NCBI GenBank assembly: GCA_032622095.1
Contig: CP136064.1
Span: 174,600,310-174,664,309, forward strand
Source: Siphonodentalium dalli
Lineage: Eukaryota; Mollusca; Scaphopoda; Gadilida; Siphonodentaliidae
Direction of reading: 5' to 3'
DNA: 64,000 nt
Shown: piece by piece, positions 32,925 to 45,839 of the stretch
How positions within the stretch are numbered: position 1 is the stretch's first letter
Layout of the letters: each line of letters opens with the position of its first letter
Program-made: the position numbers and the translations under genes
The notes under the pieces: model-generated
Databases searched by the model: none
What the model saw: the letters and a program-made list of their open reading frames with translations, nothing else
What the model was told of the DNA's origin: nothing

Positions 32925-34830
32925 TACTATACCAATTCCATAACAAATGACACTTGTACTTGTTTGGATGTTGCTTATACAATACAACTGCTCTTGAAAG
33001 TATATGTAATTATACCAGGTACACTTTCCCCGCCAGACCTTTGATTATGTTTGATCCGATAATCAATTCGCGAATATTTGTGTTTTTTCAATGTTCAGTA
33101 CTAACGTAAACAACATTTGCAGGACTCAACAGGAGGTCTTCTGAGATGTGGCATATTTGACATCAGGATCTTGTACTGATCTCGAAGAGATCCCTTGTGA
33201 AGACTTCCAACCAGTGAAATCTTATAAGAGAGTGGTATTCCAGTTTTTGTACCAAATGTTCTTCTACTGAGAAAATTGATAGTACAAATTTATGACAGTT
33301 TCAGATATGAAGAACCATTTCTCGCTCACCTCCATCCAATATTTTGTTACGTTGTTTGAACTTGTAATTTCTTTTGTGTGTTATTTTGTGATGAACTCAG
33401 TGAATACTGCTGAATGCATCTGTATATTTATACAAATTTTACACACTGCTTAGGTGTGAGTTATTCAGATTTCTGGAATACTTCAGTTCATCAATGTCAT
33501 CGTATATAGATGTTTGACTATCTAGCTGTATACCATATAATTTGGCGATGACAAAAATCAACTGACAGCCAGAAGCAAATAGCACCTGTAGATTTAAGTT
33601 AAAAGTTCTTAATCAAATCTGCCTGTTTTCTCAAATTTCAGAAAGAAAAGAATTAATTTGCTACAAAACACATTAACTATATCTCAGACTCGATCACCTT
33701 CATCATCATGTTTGATATATCATACATGAATTATTTACATCTATGTTAATATTTTTTACCAAATTATTCCGTCCTGATTTAGCAGCAGTGCTTTTATTAT
33801 AAATCCTCAGATACCAGCCTAATTTAATTATTACATTGTTTTTATCCTGAATAATATGTGATACACCTGTTGGACACAGGTACAAAATGGTGGCCTATTT
33901 CATTCCAAATCTAACACATGTCATTCCATTGTTAAATATAACCTGTATTCTCTTCATGGTGTCCGGTTATTTAGCATTAAAGTTTGAGTGCTTTTAGTTG
34001 AAAGTATTAGGCTTTAGGCGACACCAATTTAAATAGTTGGTTTACGAACCCGCCGACAACGTTTTCACTGAAATTCCAAATTTATTTTTATTTTTGCGAT
34101 CATGGTGTTCAGTTTTTGTTAGACTTCTCATCAAACTATTCTATCAGTCACAATAGCTTGGAAAAAATGAGAATAATTGAGATATTAACTTGTTGGTTTT
34201 ATTTATTTTTATTTGCAAAAAATTATTTCATACTTGTATGAGAACTGCATTCACCAGGATCGTGTAGAATAATTGCCAATCAGTATGTCAAGACCTGCCT
34301 GGGTTTTTTAAATATTTTTTCCCCTCATCCATCAAGAGATTTTTTTTCCTGATGTTCGTAAACCCAACTGATAAAATTGCTGTGGCCTTACATCAAAATT
34401 TGACTTGGTTAAGATTTTTAACTGTGAATATATTAGTTTATGTATGACAATACTCTATAAATACATGAAGATAAATTCTTGGCATGGACTTCCTTACTGG
34501 TTTTCATTTCCTTCTATCAAGCTTCCATATATAATATCAAAATGATGTCCTAAAATCTGCTAGCATCAACTGATGGCCTCCCAATTAGGGGCAAATAAGG
34601 GTGGTGAATCATGAGTACCTCATTCCAGCTGTAAACAGTTTACATTAAATTTGTAAAATCAGTCTGGACAGCATTTGCATACAGAATATACTGTGTTTCT
34701 GTTTACCAACAGTGTTTGTCCACAGTGTACTCGAGTAAGCCATTAACCAGATAATATATATATCAAAATCCAGAGTCAAAATATATATACAAATATATAG
34801 CCAAGGAGTGGTTACCGGAAACAATACTAT
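32925..34830. other. Stretch without a supported gene
   Basis: Mostly AT-rich unique sequence. 33121-33240 follows a TTGCAG but is not open in any frame in a way that suggests an exon. Confidence 0.35.
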
Positions 34831-35310
34831 TTTGATATCCCCTGTAACCGTCTTTCTGTCAGTCTGTTGATGCAACTTTGTTCAAGCTTGTATTCTTCAT
34901 TTACCTGTAAATTTTTTTGAAAGTTGGCTCAGATATTTAGTACCATGAGTACCTGTGCTCCTATGATTATGAGGTTTGTCCAGTTTTTGTTAGTGGAGTT
35001 ATTCTCCTTTTTCAACTTAGAAATTTTTTGCAACTCTTGAATTTTGTTGAGCTTGTATTAACTTGGTATAAATATTGACCATCATCGGAACCTGTGCACC
35101 TGCAATTATGAGATCCGTCCGAGTTGTTTTTACTATAGTTGTTCTCCTTTTCGACTTAGAATGTTTTTGCAATGTACGTAATTGTTTCATTTTGTGCAAG
35201 TTTGCACTCCTTCGTTTCCTGGTCTATTTATTTGAAACTTGGCACATATATACCCTTTAGTCCCATTGAGGCAGCTGCACCTCTAGTTTTAGGTCTATTC
35301 CCATTGAGTT
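34830..35310 (+). repeat. Satellite-element core (family B-like), no clear ends
   Basis: Two to three units of about 150 bp share GTACCTGTGCTCC/GAACCTGTGCACC, ATTATGAG, TTATTCTCC and TTCGACTTAGAA. CTTTCTGTCAGTCTGTTGATG precedes them, a degenerate form of the GTCCGTCTG stretch. Confidence 0.55.
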
Positions 35311-35752
35311 GTAGTCATAGATAGGATATGCGTGATTTTGCAGTTTGTGAGGAAATAAAAACTGGTGGGAATTCCACCAACATATATGTAGTATTGATCA
35401 TTATGTATTTATATTGTCTTTACATGTTGGTTTTATTTTGGACCCATTTTAATTTTTCGACTACTAAATGGATTCTTCCAATCAGATCTAACAAAACACA
35501 TCACAATGGTCCATTCTTCATCTGTAGGGATGTTCAGATACTATAAACAGATGACAGACAGAACAACCAGGATATATCTGTTGAGATATAAGTTCAACAA
35601 ACATCTTGTTATAAGGCTGTTGCACCCATCAGCCAAACTTCGCTACAAATCAATCGATGAGAATCAAAGTTATTATACATCAGCAAATAATCAGTTATTA
35701 AGAGTTAACAGTAGAAAGTTTGGCTGAATTCTTTATAGGACAAATGTATAAT

Positions 35753-35997
35753 TTAACCCTTTCATGACTGGAGCTGCGCTGGTGTTGAACCAAAAATCCT
35801 GTGTCAATGCATTCTCTTATATATGGGAGTCTCCCATAGGGAACCTCACATATATAAGAGAATTCACTGGCTTACAATGTCAAGGTAAATATTGTTTGGC
35901 CAATGAATTCTCCATATGGGAGACTTGCATATATAAGAGAATGCATTGGCACAGGGTTTTACAAAATTTCAGGAAGCTGCAGTCATGGAAGAGTTAA
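35753..35997. mobile_element. piggyBac-type MITE, TTAA + CCCTTTCATGACTGG (copy)
   Basis: TTAACCCTTTCATGACTGGA to CAGTCATGGAAGAGTTAA. Central hairpins on TCTTATATATGGGAGTCTCC and complement. Confidence 0.72.
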
Positions 35998-36177
35998 GGC
36001 AACAATAACACATATAGTTCTATATAAAGATATGCTTTTATCGTTTATGAAGTTTGATGTACTCAAGTTTACACAGAAAATGAAAGAGATAATTGAAGTC
36101 TGAATTTTTGTTAAAAATTGCCAAGAAAGAAGGCTTCTGTATACATATAAGACTCGCTGATTCCATGTCAAATCGAT

Positions 36178-36713
36178 GGCGAGATGTTCAAAGCTTGTGT
36201 ATTATACTCGCGTGTGTATCCGTGGCATATACTCAAGGAATACACATGCAAAACATTATTTGTGCATTGTGTCATTGTGTGTGTATCTATGGCTGGCCAC
36301 TGTTGGCTATATGGTGTTATTGTTTGATAGGATTATCATTTGCTAACCTCGTGTGTTAGATGGCAATGAGATTAACCATTTGTGTCAAATGTTGCTGTTG
36401 GGTAACATTTCATGAATGTTTGTCAGATTCTCAGAACTAACTTCAGCCAAATATGTCCTTTAATTTTTGCTTTCGGTATTTTTTATTTTGGTATAGTTAC
36501 ATACAGTATATACAATCAATGAAAATGCTCCTGCATTCTAATAATACAGTCACAACGTAAGACAATGATTATAATATCATCTTATATGGACAGATTGCCG
36601 AAAAACATGACACGCCGGTAAAATGTCTTGTGATAATAAAACGAATAAGTTTGTTTGTGTATATCCCCTGGATACACATATGTATAATACACAAGCTTCA
36701 GACATCTCGCCAA
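36178..36713. repeat. Inverted-repeat element, about 536 bp
   Basis: GGCGAGATGTTCAAAGCTTG with TGTATTATAC at the left matches, inverted, GTATAATACACAAGCTTCAG with ACATCTCGCC at the right. The arms continue with GTGTATCC/GGATACAC. Single copy in the window; class unknown. Confidence 0.55.
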
Positions 36714-36719
36714 GAGTGT

Positions 36720-39060
36720 TTTGGTATCTGAATTCCTTCTGGAAGATGAAAATGAGCACCTGGTCTGTTACTATAAATAACCAGAGTATTCTTATGCATT
36801 TTGTTTTTGTATGTAAGTGTTACACATTCTTAGACATTGGCATGTAGTGCTGCACAATCATTTTCACATGTACATTCATCTGTTCACAATCACCTGTACA
36901 TAAACCTTCATGTAGTTAGATACACTGAAACAAATTTCCATGTTAAGGAACATCTAGGAAGGTATGACTCAATTCATAGAGGTTTGTTGTTAAGAAAACG
37001 AGTAAAAGTAGTAACTTAAAAATCCAAATTAAAAATGAGCATGCCACTTTAACAAATGCGTCGCTGTTGACATTACATCGCTATTGACATAACAATAGCA
37101 TATATCAATATCAATGCATTTGTAAAGTGGTGCACTCGTTTTTTATTTCATTTTTGTTTTAGTTGTATTTTCACTTGCTTTCTTATCAACAAGCCCCTGT
37201 AACTCAAATGATACAAAGAAGAGATTTGATTTAACATACTCAGTGACAATTTTTATATTTTGTTTTAAATCTTCCAGAAAGCTACATCTCAATACTAGTT
37301 GTTTCTTGGCAGCATGGACACTTTACCAGTTGAAAATTTGTCTATTTTCTGGGAAAGATATTGTTAGAATATATTGCACTGGTCAATATTTTTTGGATTT
37401 CAATAGAAAAATGGAATCGATTGAAGAAAAATGGTGGCATACCTGTCTTTTGAATTTCTTCTATGTTGTAGTGATATTTCTGTGATGGTTGGAAAATTGG
37501 TCAAATGAGCTCCCAACTTAATGCAAATATTTTTAATTATAGCCATGTGGCGGTTTGAAGCTGGAAATTACTCGCTTTTGTTATATCCGGGTCTAGTTAT
37601 CGGGAAACTATGCTGATAAATATGATAAATATTCTTGTATGCCACAGAAAGACTTATTCAAGTAATAGAATTTAGAATAATCAGGTCGTAATTTTTCTTC
37701 ATCATTGAACAATAAAAAGTACTCCTTGGTAATCTGTACCTGATATGGTAAAACTAAAGAGTGTTTCTCTCATTGATGTGAAAAATTGGGAACAGCTAGA
37801 AATTATGAATTTGGCATGTTTTCTCTTGACTATATAAAGCCTGTAGATTGATATTTCAAAACTTATCCACCTATCTTACCATTCTTCCAAAATACTTTGA
37901 CATAATATGGATGTTCGAATGATCCATGTCTGTTTAATATTGAAAACATCTCACAAATTGGAATCAACTCTTGCTGCAAGTCATTCATTGCGGCTCTATT
38001 TCCAATTCTTTACATGGAAATTATTCATCATTCATATTAGAATCTTCCATTTTTAAATTATGTATGTCAATGAATGTTAGTAGTATATTACACATTCCTT
38101 ATACATTTTTCAATTAATGTGATGAGACGTTCACCTATTTATCATTAACATAATAAATCCCACGTCAAGGCTGCAGTTTATATTAAATTGTACACTATTG
38201 TATATATATATGTACATAGCACTAACAGGGCAATCATTTCTGCAGTTTTCAGGTAAACACATTCAAACAATTATTCAAACATATATTCTTATGACTGGTA
38301 AATAACAATGAAAATATATTCTCAAACCAAATCTTCACTAAACTATCACTGATGACTTTTGGAGGTCCTGCCATCCATGTTCTCAAATCAGAATATGAGG
38401 ATATTTTATGAAGACAAATGATGTTGCTTATGTTTCAGAACTTGTATCAATATGAAATTTCAATTTCATGCTGAACTTGGATGATCTTTGTCAGAGTTAT
38501 GGGCCATTTTTCGACTTGGAAGTTTCTTTCCAAATGGTAAAGCTGGATTATTGGTCATCGCTATCCTTTGAATGTGACTGAATTGGTCCAAAATGATATC
38601 AGATTAATTCCACAGTTACTGATATAGTCTTTTTCAACTTAACAAATTATCTCCAGATGATAACTCCAGTCTGACCAATTCGGTACTTATCAGACTATAC
38701 CATATCAGCCCAATGATTTATGATTTCAGTATTTTACTCAAGCAATGATTTTTAACATTTCCGGTGTGTGGGACATTTTTGTCAAAACAATTATGACTTG
38801 ACATTGAGAGAGACTGAATTCAGTGTCTTTCTGACTGATCCCGGGGTTTTATTACTAGTTATCAGTGATTTGTGGCCAACTGGTCAGCTTTTGCTGAAAT
38901 ACCCTTCTAATATATGATGTCTAATTGCTATGTCTCATTACATTTCCTTGAAGAATCATGCTTCGTCATAACCCATTGACTGGTCTGGTAAATCCCATAA
39001 AATGACTATTGCTGATAAATAATGAATATGATGAAAGAGAGGTAACCCTATTCACAAAAT
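36720..39060. other. Stretch without a supported gene
   Basis: A small inverted repeat CCACTTTAACAAATGC...GCATTTGTAAAGTGG lies near 37041-37130. GGGCCATTTTTCGACTTGGA near 38501 recalls the satellite-element cores. No exon was recognised. Confidence 0.35.
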
Positions 39061-39067
39061 AAACATT

Positions 39068-39549
39068 TTAACCCTTTCATGATTGGAGCTGAGCTGGTGC
39101 AGCATTCAAGATCCTGTGCCAGTGCATTCTCTTATTATATACAGTAATGCTCTAATTAATAGACTCCATAACCACAGCAGAATTATGGTTAACTTTTCAG
39201 GATTTATTCGGAAATATGGCTTGTTGCCATTCATCGGAAAGCTCTCGCTGAGAGCTTTCCGATGAATGGCAACAAGCCATATTTCCGACTAAATCCTGAA
39301 AAGTTACCCATAATTCTGCTGTGGTTAAGGAGTCGATTAATTAAGAGCATTACTGTATGAGAGTCTCCCATAGGGAGCCTCGCATATGTAAGAGAATGCA
39401 CTAGCTTACAAGGTCAGGGTAAATGTTGTTCGGCCAATGTATTCTCTTATATATTCGAGACTCCCTATGTGAGACTCAAATAGATAAGAGAATGTATTGG
39501 CACAGGGTTTTCGCATAATTTTCGGAAGCTCCAGTCATGGAAGGGTTAA
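39068..39549. mobile_element. piggyBac-type MITE, TTAA + CCCTTTCATGATTGG (copy) with nested palindrome
   Basis: TTAACCCTTTCATGATTGGA to CAGTCATGGAAGGGTTAA. Removing 39142-39357 rejoins the TCTTAT-TATA and TGAGAGTCTCCC parts of the family's central hairpin, so the nested order is clear. Confidence 0.8.
39142..39355. mobile_element. TA-flanked palindromic MITE (copy 5)
   Basis: 214 bp, CAGTAATGCTCTAATTAAT to TTAAGAGCATTACTG, with TA at 39140-39141 and 39356-39357. Inserted in the 39068-39549 MITE. Confidence 0.88.
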
Positions 39550-39766
39550 AAGTGTAAGAACCTGGTTTGACCACTCTTGTCAGGTGTATTTGAATAAGTG
39601 TTCTTCTGTGTTCGTGAAAAGTAGACTACCAAGATGAATACTAAGAACAGACCAAGAACATGTTCGCGAATTTGAATTCCGGGAGTGAGAATCCAGATCC
39701 GATGACATGTTCTTGATCTGTTCCTGGCCGATTCTTGGGGTTCAAATCCTGGCACATTATTCTGCA

Positions 39767-39885
39767 CTTTTATTATCTGTCGTTTGCTGATTTTTCCTGA
39801 AACCCCCTCCAGATGAATAATAGACCACTCCAATGTATGCTTTTATAACTGACTGGGAAAATTCACTCAGTATAGAAAGGATTAA
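39767..39885. mobile_element. Fragment of CCCTTTCTATACTAAATACTC MITE family
   Basis: CCAGATGAATAATAGACCAC, TATGCTTTTATAACTGACTG and CAGTATAGAAAGGATTAA match the right half of the family at 8340 and 60894. Confidence 0.6.
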
Positions 39886-40767
39886 GTGAATAAGTATACT
39901 CTTTTTATGTACAAACCACAAATTATTTCAACACTCACTATGTTACTGACAATTGACTTAAATTGAAGAACAAGCATTGAAGTTAGATATCAGAAATTTT
40001 TTTTATGCAGATTTGTGTTCTTGTCTAGCTTTCTTGGAAAATTACGCAAGCTGGTGCAACAGAAAATTTGAAGAAAGTGGTTTCTTATGGTGTAGCAAGA
40101 TAACAGCTATCAAATATAGTTGCAACAGCTCGTGTTAATGCTGACGTGCAATATATATTATATTGGAAAGATGTTGTTTTGCAATAGTCATATTTATCTA
40201 AATAGCTATATATATTTTATAAGTTATAGCTATAAATGGGATTTGCCAGACCTCATTAATAGAAATATATCTGTTTTGAATCTAACTTAAATTCTCAAAT
40301 TCCCCATCTCAGATCAGTTTTAATCAACAAATCTGTGAGAAGAACATTCCCAAACATTATATATATGCGTGTGTGTAAATACGTGCCCAATAGTATTTGG
40401 ACTATTTTTTCGTCCATATATTTTATTTATTCTTAACTAATGCCTCAGACAGATCTTTACAATTGCGTCCAATATCATCACTGCACATGTACATACATTC
40501 ATTGTATCTACTAGTTGAGTAAGTGCTCAAAGGTTTATATATCACATATATTTATTCAATTCAAACCATTGTACATTTGATAAGTGCATTTGTAAATATT
40601 AGTACAAGATGTACACAGGATTGTGGGTATTTGCGGTCTACTGATAATCATATTTAGACATGCATGATACAGGGGTATGATGTCTAGTGAATGTAGCCAA
40701 TTCATTTTTTTTTTAAATATCCAGTTCGATTTACAAAAGGTGCTCGGTCTCTTTCTTCCAACATCCA

Positions 40768-41082
40768 GAGACCAGCCTGGAGGTTCCAAATTGGGAGAAA
40801 TCACTTCACCCTATTTGGTTATTAGGGAGAAGTGGACTTGTCGGGGAGAAATAACAATGGCAGAAGTTCAATTCACACCCTAACATCACTCTTCTATGAT
40901 CCAATAAGAGCCCATTTATAATACCATTATAATGAGTAAGAACACTATTATAATCAGTAAATATGCTTTAAATATGCTGTTGGGATATATGCATACTCAT
41001 ATATGAGAGATGAGAGAAGTCACTTCTCCCTGGGACATTTTAGGGAGATGTCTCCCAAGTTGCCCCCAAAGGCTGGTCGCTG
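40768..41082. mobile_element. GGGACCAGCC-type DNA element (copy 3)
   Basis: GAGACCAGCCTGGAGG to AAAGGCTGGTCGC, with internal GGGAGAAATCACTTCACCC and GAGAAGTCACTTCTCCC. Shorter than the copies at 7110 and 26800; no nested insertion. Confidence 0.68.
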
Positions 41083-41253
41083 ACAGCACCAATAACAGAA
41101 ATTTCAGTAAAACTTTTTAAAAACTATTTTGCATTATTATTCCTAAGAATGCTGTAGAAGGTGTATATATAAATCATTTAAAAGTGTTTTAAAAGAGATT
41201 TTCTCCAAAAAATATTCTCACATTCTAAACATAGTGACCTTTTTTGTTCTTTT

Positions 41254-41453
41254 GAATGAATTTGAGCCATGGATTAGTGCAAAATACACTCATGTGCTCT
41301 ATGAACGATGCAAACAACCTGGTAATTATAGTGAAATGAATTTATGACTCCAGCCATTTATTCATTTTCATTATAATTACCACGTTGTTTGCATCATTCA
41401 TAGAGCACATGAGTGTATTTTGCACTAACCCATGGCTCAAATTCATTCATTTT
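41254..41453. mobile_element. Palindromic MITE, internal part of the 15124 family
   Basis: GAATGAATTTGAGCCATGGA to its complement, with CATGTGCTCTATGAACGATG arms. It lacks the outer AGGGGTACTGTACAC ends, so either it is a deletion copy or the inner palindrome is the older unit. Confidence 0.7.
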
Positions 41454-42142
41454 TAAGCTGAAAAACTGCTTTTGTACATCAGGATACTTGAAGTGTTTAT
41501 TTAGAACCTACAGGTTTGATTTTAGGGAATTGGTAATAGAAAATGTATCTATCAGGGCTTGATCTGAGTTGAGTGACATCTTAATGTGCCATTCTGATCC
41601 ATTTCGATGAGAATTTGTTCACGCACATTGATGCAATGATCAATCATACTGAGTCAGTGACTCCATAAATCTGATAAAACTATTGAACTATGATCTTCTA
41701 CAAAACTGCTATTTTATACTAAGAAAGTAAATTCACTTATTGGATGCCAACATCAAATTCACTAGATCTCTGCCCAATTATCATGCTGAATTCACAAGTC
41801 AGGCTTTAGAAAAGGCTTGTAATATAGATTATCTTGTTATATAAGCCCATGTTGCATTGATGTGTGAGCTAGCTTGCACATTTTGTAATGGAAATTCTTG
41901 CTGTGAAGAGAATAAAACATTTCACATGCTATACATGTTGTTTTTTTCTTTAATTATGAAGGTCTTAACCGACAAAACCAGGGATTCTTATGTCATTGCC
42001 TCCACTGTTGAAGCCAGCTGATCTGATTTCATGACATCAATTTAAAAACAAAAACCCATATAGAAACCCACAAGAAATAGGAAAATATCTACATGTATAA
42101 CAAATACTTATACTAATCTTCTAGAAGATAATAATAACTTAA

Positions 42143-42622
42143 AGGTACTCAACCCGATAAAACTCCTCTCAATTACTATTTCAATGGCTTCGGGGGTCAA
42201 AAATATTTGATTCGAGTCGAGGAAGTCACCCATCAAAGCTCAGATTTGTTAGATATCGATTTTAGAAATCTATTATTTTTCATTATCGGGAATTCTTTCT
42301 GGCCCAGAAGATAGTAAAAAATTCGTTATTATTACCCACTTGATTATAGAGTTATCCATCCTTGTCTGTTTGAATAGAATTTTGGCGTAAAATCTCGAGC
42401 ATGTTACCAAATTGACAGCAGTTATAAGTACTCATCTCGAGAACATAAGAATTTTAAAAAATCAATATCTAATGACTCTGAGCTTTGTTTGATGGGTTCC
42501 TCGACTCGAATCAAATATTTTTTACCCCCAAAGCCAAAGAAATAGTAATATAGGACCCTCTGATCGGATTGTTGTTGTTGGAATCTGTTGAGATGGGGAC
42601 CCTCTTTACGGGTTGAGTACCT
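42143..42622. mobile_element. TTAA-flanked MITE, AGGTACTCAACCCG family (copy 1)
   Basis: AGGTACTCAACCCG to CGGGTTGAGTACCT, with TTAA on both sides (42139-42142 and 42623-42626). The interior is itself inverted: ATTTGATTCGAGTCGAGGAA near 42209 and TTCCTCGACTCGAATCAAAT near 42497. Confidence 0.8.
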
Positions 42623-42983
42623 TTAAACAGTGTGGATATCTGCTTGTTGCTAGATCCTTTTCTTTTCTACTCATATTTTCATCATCAAAATTTTGTACAT
42701 CATAGTTTTTGTAAATCTTGGAGCAAACAAATAGTGATTAATCAATGCTTTTACTACTATCCAAGTGAATGAAGAATGTAAGCCTATGGGATTAGAAACG
42801 TTAATGAACTGAATTCACCTAAAATCAAATTAAGACAAAGAATGATCAATTATATATTTGCACACTACTAGTAGTTGGTACCAGAAAAGTACCAAATTGA
42901 CCATATCACACATTTGTATATGCAGATTATGTACTATTATAGTTTTCTGTAACTGTCTAAAGAGCTGATGGTCATATGTATAA

Positions 42984-43579
42984 TTATACCCCCACTTTCG
43001 AAGAAAATGGGGGGTATACTTGATTGACTGCGTCCGTCCGTCACGCTTTCTCCGTCCGTTTGTCCGTCCGTCTGTCCGACCTCATAACTCGAACAACTAT
43101 GAACCGATTTCAATAATTTTTTCTATGCAATCTCCTTAGGACGGTCTCTCCGCATGATGCTAATTGCTAATTTTTCAAGTTACGCCTCTTTTTCGACTTA
43201 TTTTAACTTAGAAAATTCTTTCCGACTTAATAACTTGAACAAATATGAACCGATTTCAATAATTTTTGGTATACATGCTTCTCACAATAGCCTCTCTACA
43301 TGATGCGGCTAGGGATTGCCTCAGACTGTTTTTCGTAATATTACACCTCATTTTCGACTTATTTTGACTTAGAAAATTCTGTCTGACTTAATAACTTTAA
43401 CAAATATGAACCGATTTGAATAATTTTTTCTGTACAAGCTTCTTGTGACACCATATCGATATTATTAGTCCGAATTTTTCTTTAAAGTTAAAAATCTTTT
43501 TGGTTGAGTTTACTGATAATGCGGGTTGAATTTGCCACGGTGGGGGTATGCTAGCACTCGAGTGCACACCTCTTGTTTT
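42984..43579 (+). repeat. Helentron-like satellite element, family C (complete)
   Basis: 5' palindrome TATACCCCC...GGGGGTATA, then CGTCCGTCCGTCACGC and CGTCCGTCTGTCCG. Core units are marked by GAACCGATTTCAATAATTTT at 43101, 43247 and 43408 (spacings 146 and 161). The 3' arm GTGGGGGTATG is followed by the perfect palindrome GCACTCGAGTGC and the tail ACACCTCTTGTTTT. Confidence 0.8.
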
Positions 43580-44176
43580 CACATAAATAAATTCAGACTC
43601 TTTCCAGAAAACAAAGGGCAGAAATTAAAATTCTGACTGGAATCACTCGATGGAGAGCAGATATTCCCTCCTAAACTATAACCAATGACTGTTTAATGAG
43701 ATCACATGGCAATAACATCCTAACCATTAGAATGTTAAGGAAGCTTAGGATATCTTTTAATATTTTGAATACTAACCAAGAAAAAATACCCAGGATATCA
43801 GTTGAATGCTAAGCAAATGTTGAGGAACATGGCCTTCCGTCTTCAAATGAAATATCTTAGTCTTTGAATGGTAAGCGATTGTTAAGGATTGCATCTCTAA
43901 GCCATCGAATACCAGCTAAGCAAATGTTAAGCAAATACTTATTAGGTCTTCTCTCTTGGTAAGGGTTACCGGTATTTTGAAAGTACATGCAAGCAGCCTG
44001 CCCTTTTCATATTTAGTTTACAGCTGGGATTTACTACCCTTTTTGAGAAAGGGTTCTGGCCTGTGCTTTGCATTGGGAAAGTTTGTGCCATAGAGACTCA
44101 TAATTGGGACTTTCTATGATTGACATAGAATATAGGAACAAGCATTTTCATCATTTGTAAAAATCAATCAGGTTAA

Positions 44177-44610
44177 AGATGCATAATCCGAACTAACGCT
44201 CCCAAATTACTATTTCTTTGGCTTCGGGGTAAAAAATATTTCATTTGAGTCGAGGAACCAACCCATCAAAGCTCAAGAGTTATCAGATATTGATTTTTTT
44301 AATTTATTATTTCCCTGAGATATGTAATTTTTGGTGGCCTGGGAAATATTTGTCTAGCCGACGGTCTCGGACCAAATTGCGGATGAAGATGGATAACTCT
44401 AAAATCAAGTGGCTTTAGATATTTGAAAATCCGGCCAAATTGCATTGAACAAAATGTTGATAAATAACATGTTTTGGGCAATTTTATACGAGAGTTGACT
44501 CTGGTTAGCATTATTTTTGGGCAATTAATCGATTCTGATAACTCAAGCAGCATTTCAAAAAATGTTCTTGTTGGAATCTGATGATATGGGGACCATCGGA
44601 TTGAGTACCT
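44177..44610. mobile_element. TTAA-flanked MITE, AGGTACTCAACCCG family (copy 2)
   Basis: TTAA at 44173-44176 and 44611-44614. The left end is degenerate (AGATGCATAATCCG); the right end is GGATTGAGTACCT. It shares TCGAGTCGAGG-like and GGCTTCGGGG phrases with 42143 and GACGGTCTC with 25366. Confidence 0.65.
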
Positions 44611-45155
44611 TTAATGCATTTATTCCTGTCTTATACAGATGATCCAAGCATAAGGACTTGAACGTCAAGGGAAGTCCTATCTCATTGACAAACCAATAGT
44701 TTCTGTAAAATGGAAATGTTATTGTCAGAAAGTGGGTGGGGGGGACCTGACTGCTTCCCTTTGGGAACCAGGGGCATTTTTGACCCTCTTATTACTAAAA
44801 TATTCCCTGGTATTTAACATTACTTAAGGACCAGGTAGTATTGATATTAATTAATAGGTGCAGCTAGATTAAGAAATAGTGTTGCTAAATCATAATTTTT
44901 GTGACAAGTGAGTTGGGATATTGTTTCAAAATTTTGACTAAATTGTAGAAGAGGGTCTGATAAAATTATTCATTGGTATAGGGGCACATAATGATAAAAC
45001 ACACTGAATATTTTTAAAGTAAACAATTTTTATAAGAACCAAATTAATATGAGAAATTGTATGATATTTGTTACTATTAAAGTTGATCGACCCTATCTGT
45101 GATATTATTGATTTCTGTTTGTTTAAATTGTACCGTGAAGCGAAAGTGCAAATAC

Positions 45156-45320
45156 CTGAACATCTGAAATGTCCGGATCATAGTCTAAGTGTTTTCCGTT
45201 TCTGTTAAATACACTGTCGCGCATTTTTTGGATCGCCGATTTCCGGTTTACTATTCGCAATGGCCTTGAAATTGATGAGAGCATTTTCTCCTGCTTTATG
45301 CGACTATTCTCCTTTGTCAT
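45156..45320 (-). CDS. Candidate 5' coding exon of an unidentified gene
   Basis: On the minus strand an ATG at 45320 opens 55 codons (MTKENSRIKQEKMLSSISRP, then a basic stretch RIVNRKSAIQKMRD and an acidic end LDYDPDISDVQ). It ends on a codon boundary at CAG followed by GTATTT, a plausible donor. Composition is protein-like, with a basic then acidic segment. An upstream in-frame ATG at 45344 is also possible. I recognise no family and did not find a next exon, so this rests on ORF and donor alone. Confidence 0.35.
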
Positions 45321-45799
45321 GTCATGTCTTACACACAGGAACAAGAGGTATCACATGGTTAGGGTTAGGGCATACCCGATTTTCGATAACTTTGAAATAA
45401 TTTCTCCTTTTATTTTCGGAATTTCATTTGTCTCGGAAAAGTTACCAATTTTTGAGCAATCCAGGCATTAGTCCAACAAATTAGACTTTCGGATTAATTG
45501 GAATTTTAATATTTGGACATTTATGGACCATTTAATCCTTCAGTCTAATACTAGGCGTGAAAAATAGGAACGCTGCGAAGCCACTTATTTTACATGGCAA
45601 GGGCATGCCCCTTTAACTTACACTGTTCACGTCCAATGACACAAATAAAACCATGAATAAAAAACACATACCTGTTGTTGGAATGTTTAGTATCATGACT
45701 GAACTAACTAGAATATTTTTTGTCACTATTAATCCATTAAAATTTGATCAGAATACACACGTCAGAAATATCAACATCGTCTGCGTGAGGAATACGCGC

Positions 45800-45835
45800 G
45801 GTATTGAGATTACGCGCATGCGTAAAGGAACAGAA
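45800..45835. promoter_or_regulatory. CpG-dense patch with NRF1-like site
   Basis: GCGCGG and then TTACGCGCATGCGTAA lie about 490 bp upstream of the candidate minus-strand exon at 45320. The palindrome CGCGCATGCG matches the NRF1 consensus YGCGCAYGCGCR except near one end. A promoter role is inference. Confidence 0.3.
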
Positions 45836-45839
45836 ATCA

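Noticed and set aside
36093-36359. 88-codon plus-strand ORF with hydrophobic Cys-rich end
   Set aside because: Overlaps the inverted-repeat element at 36178-36713 and matches no family I know.
45355-45372. Telomere-like TTAGGGTTAGGG
   Set aside because: Only two units; too short to call an interstitial telomeric site.
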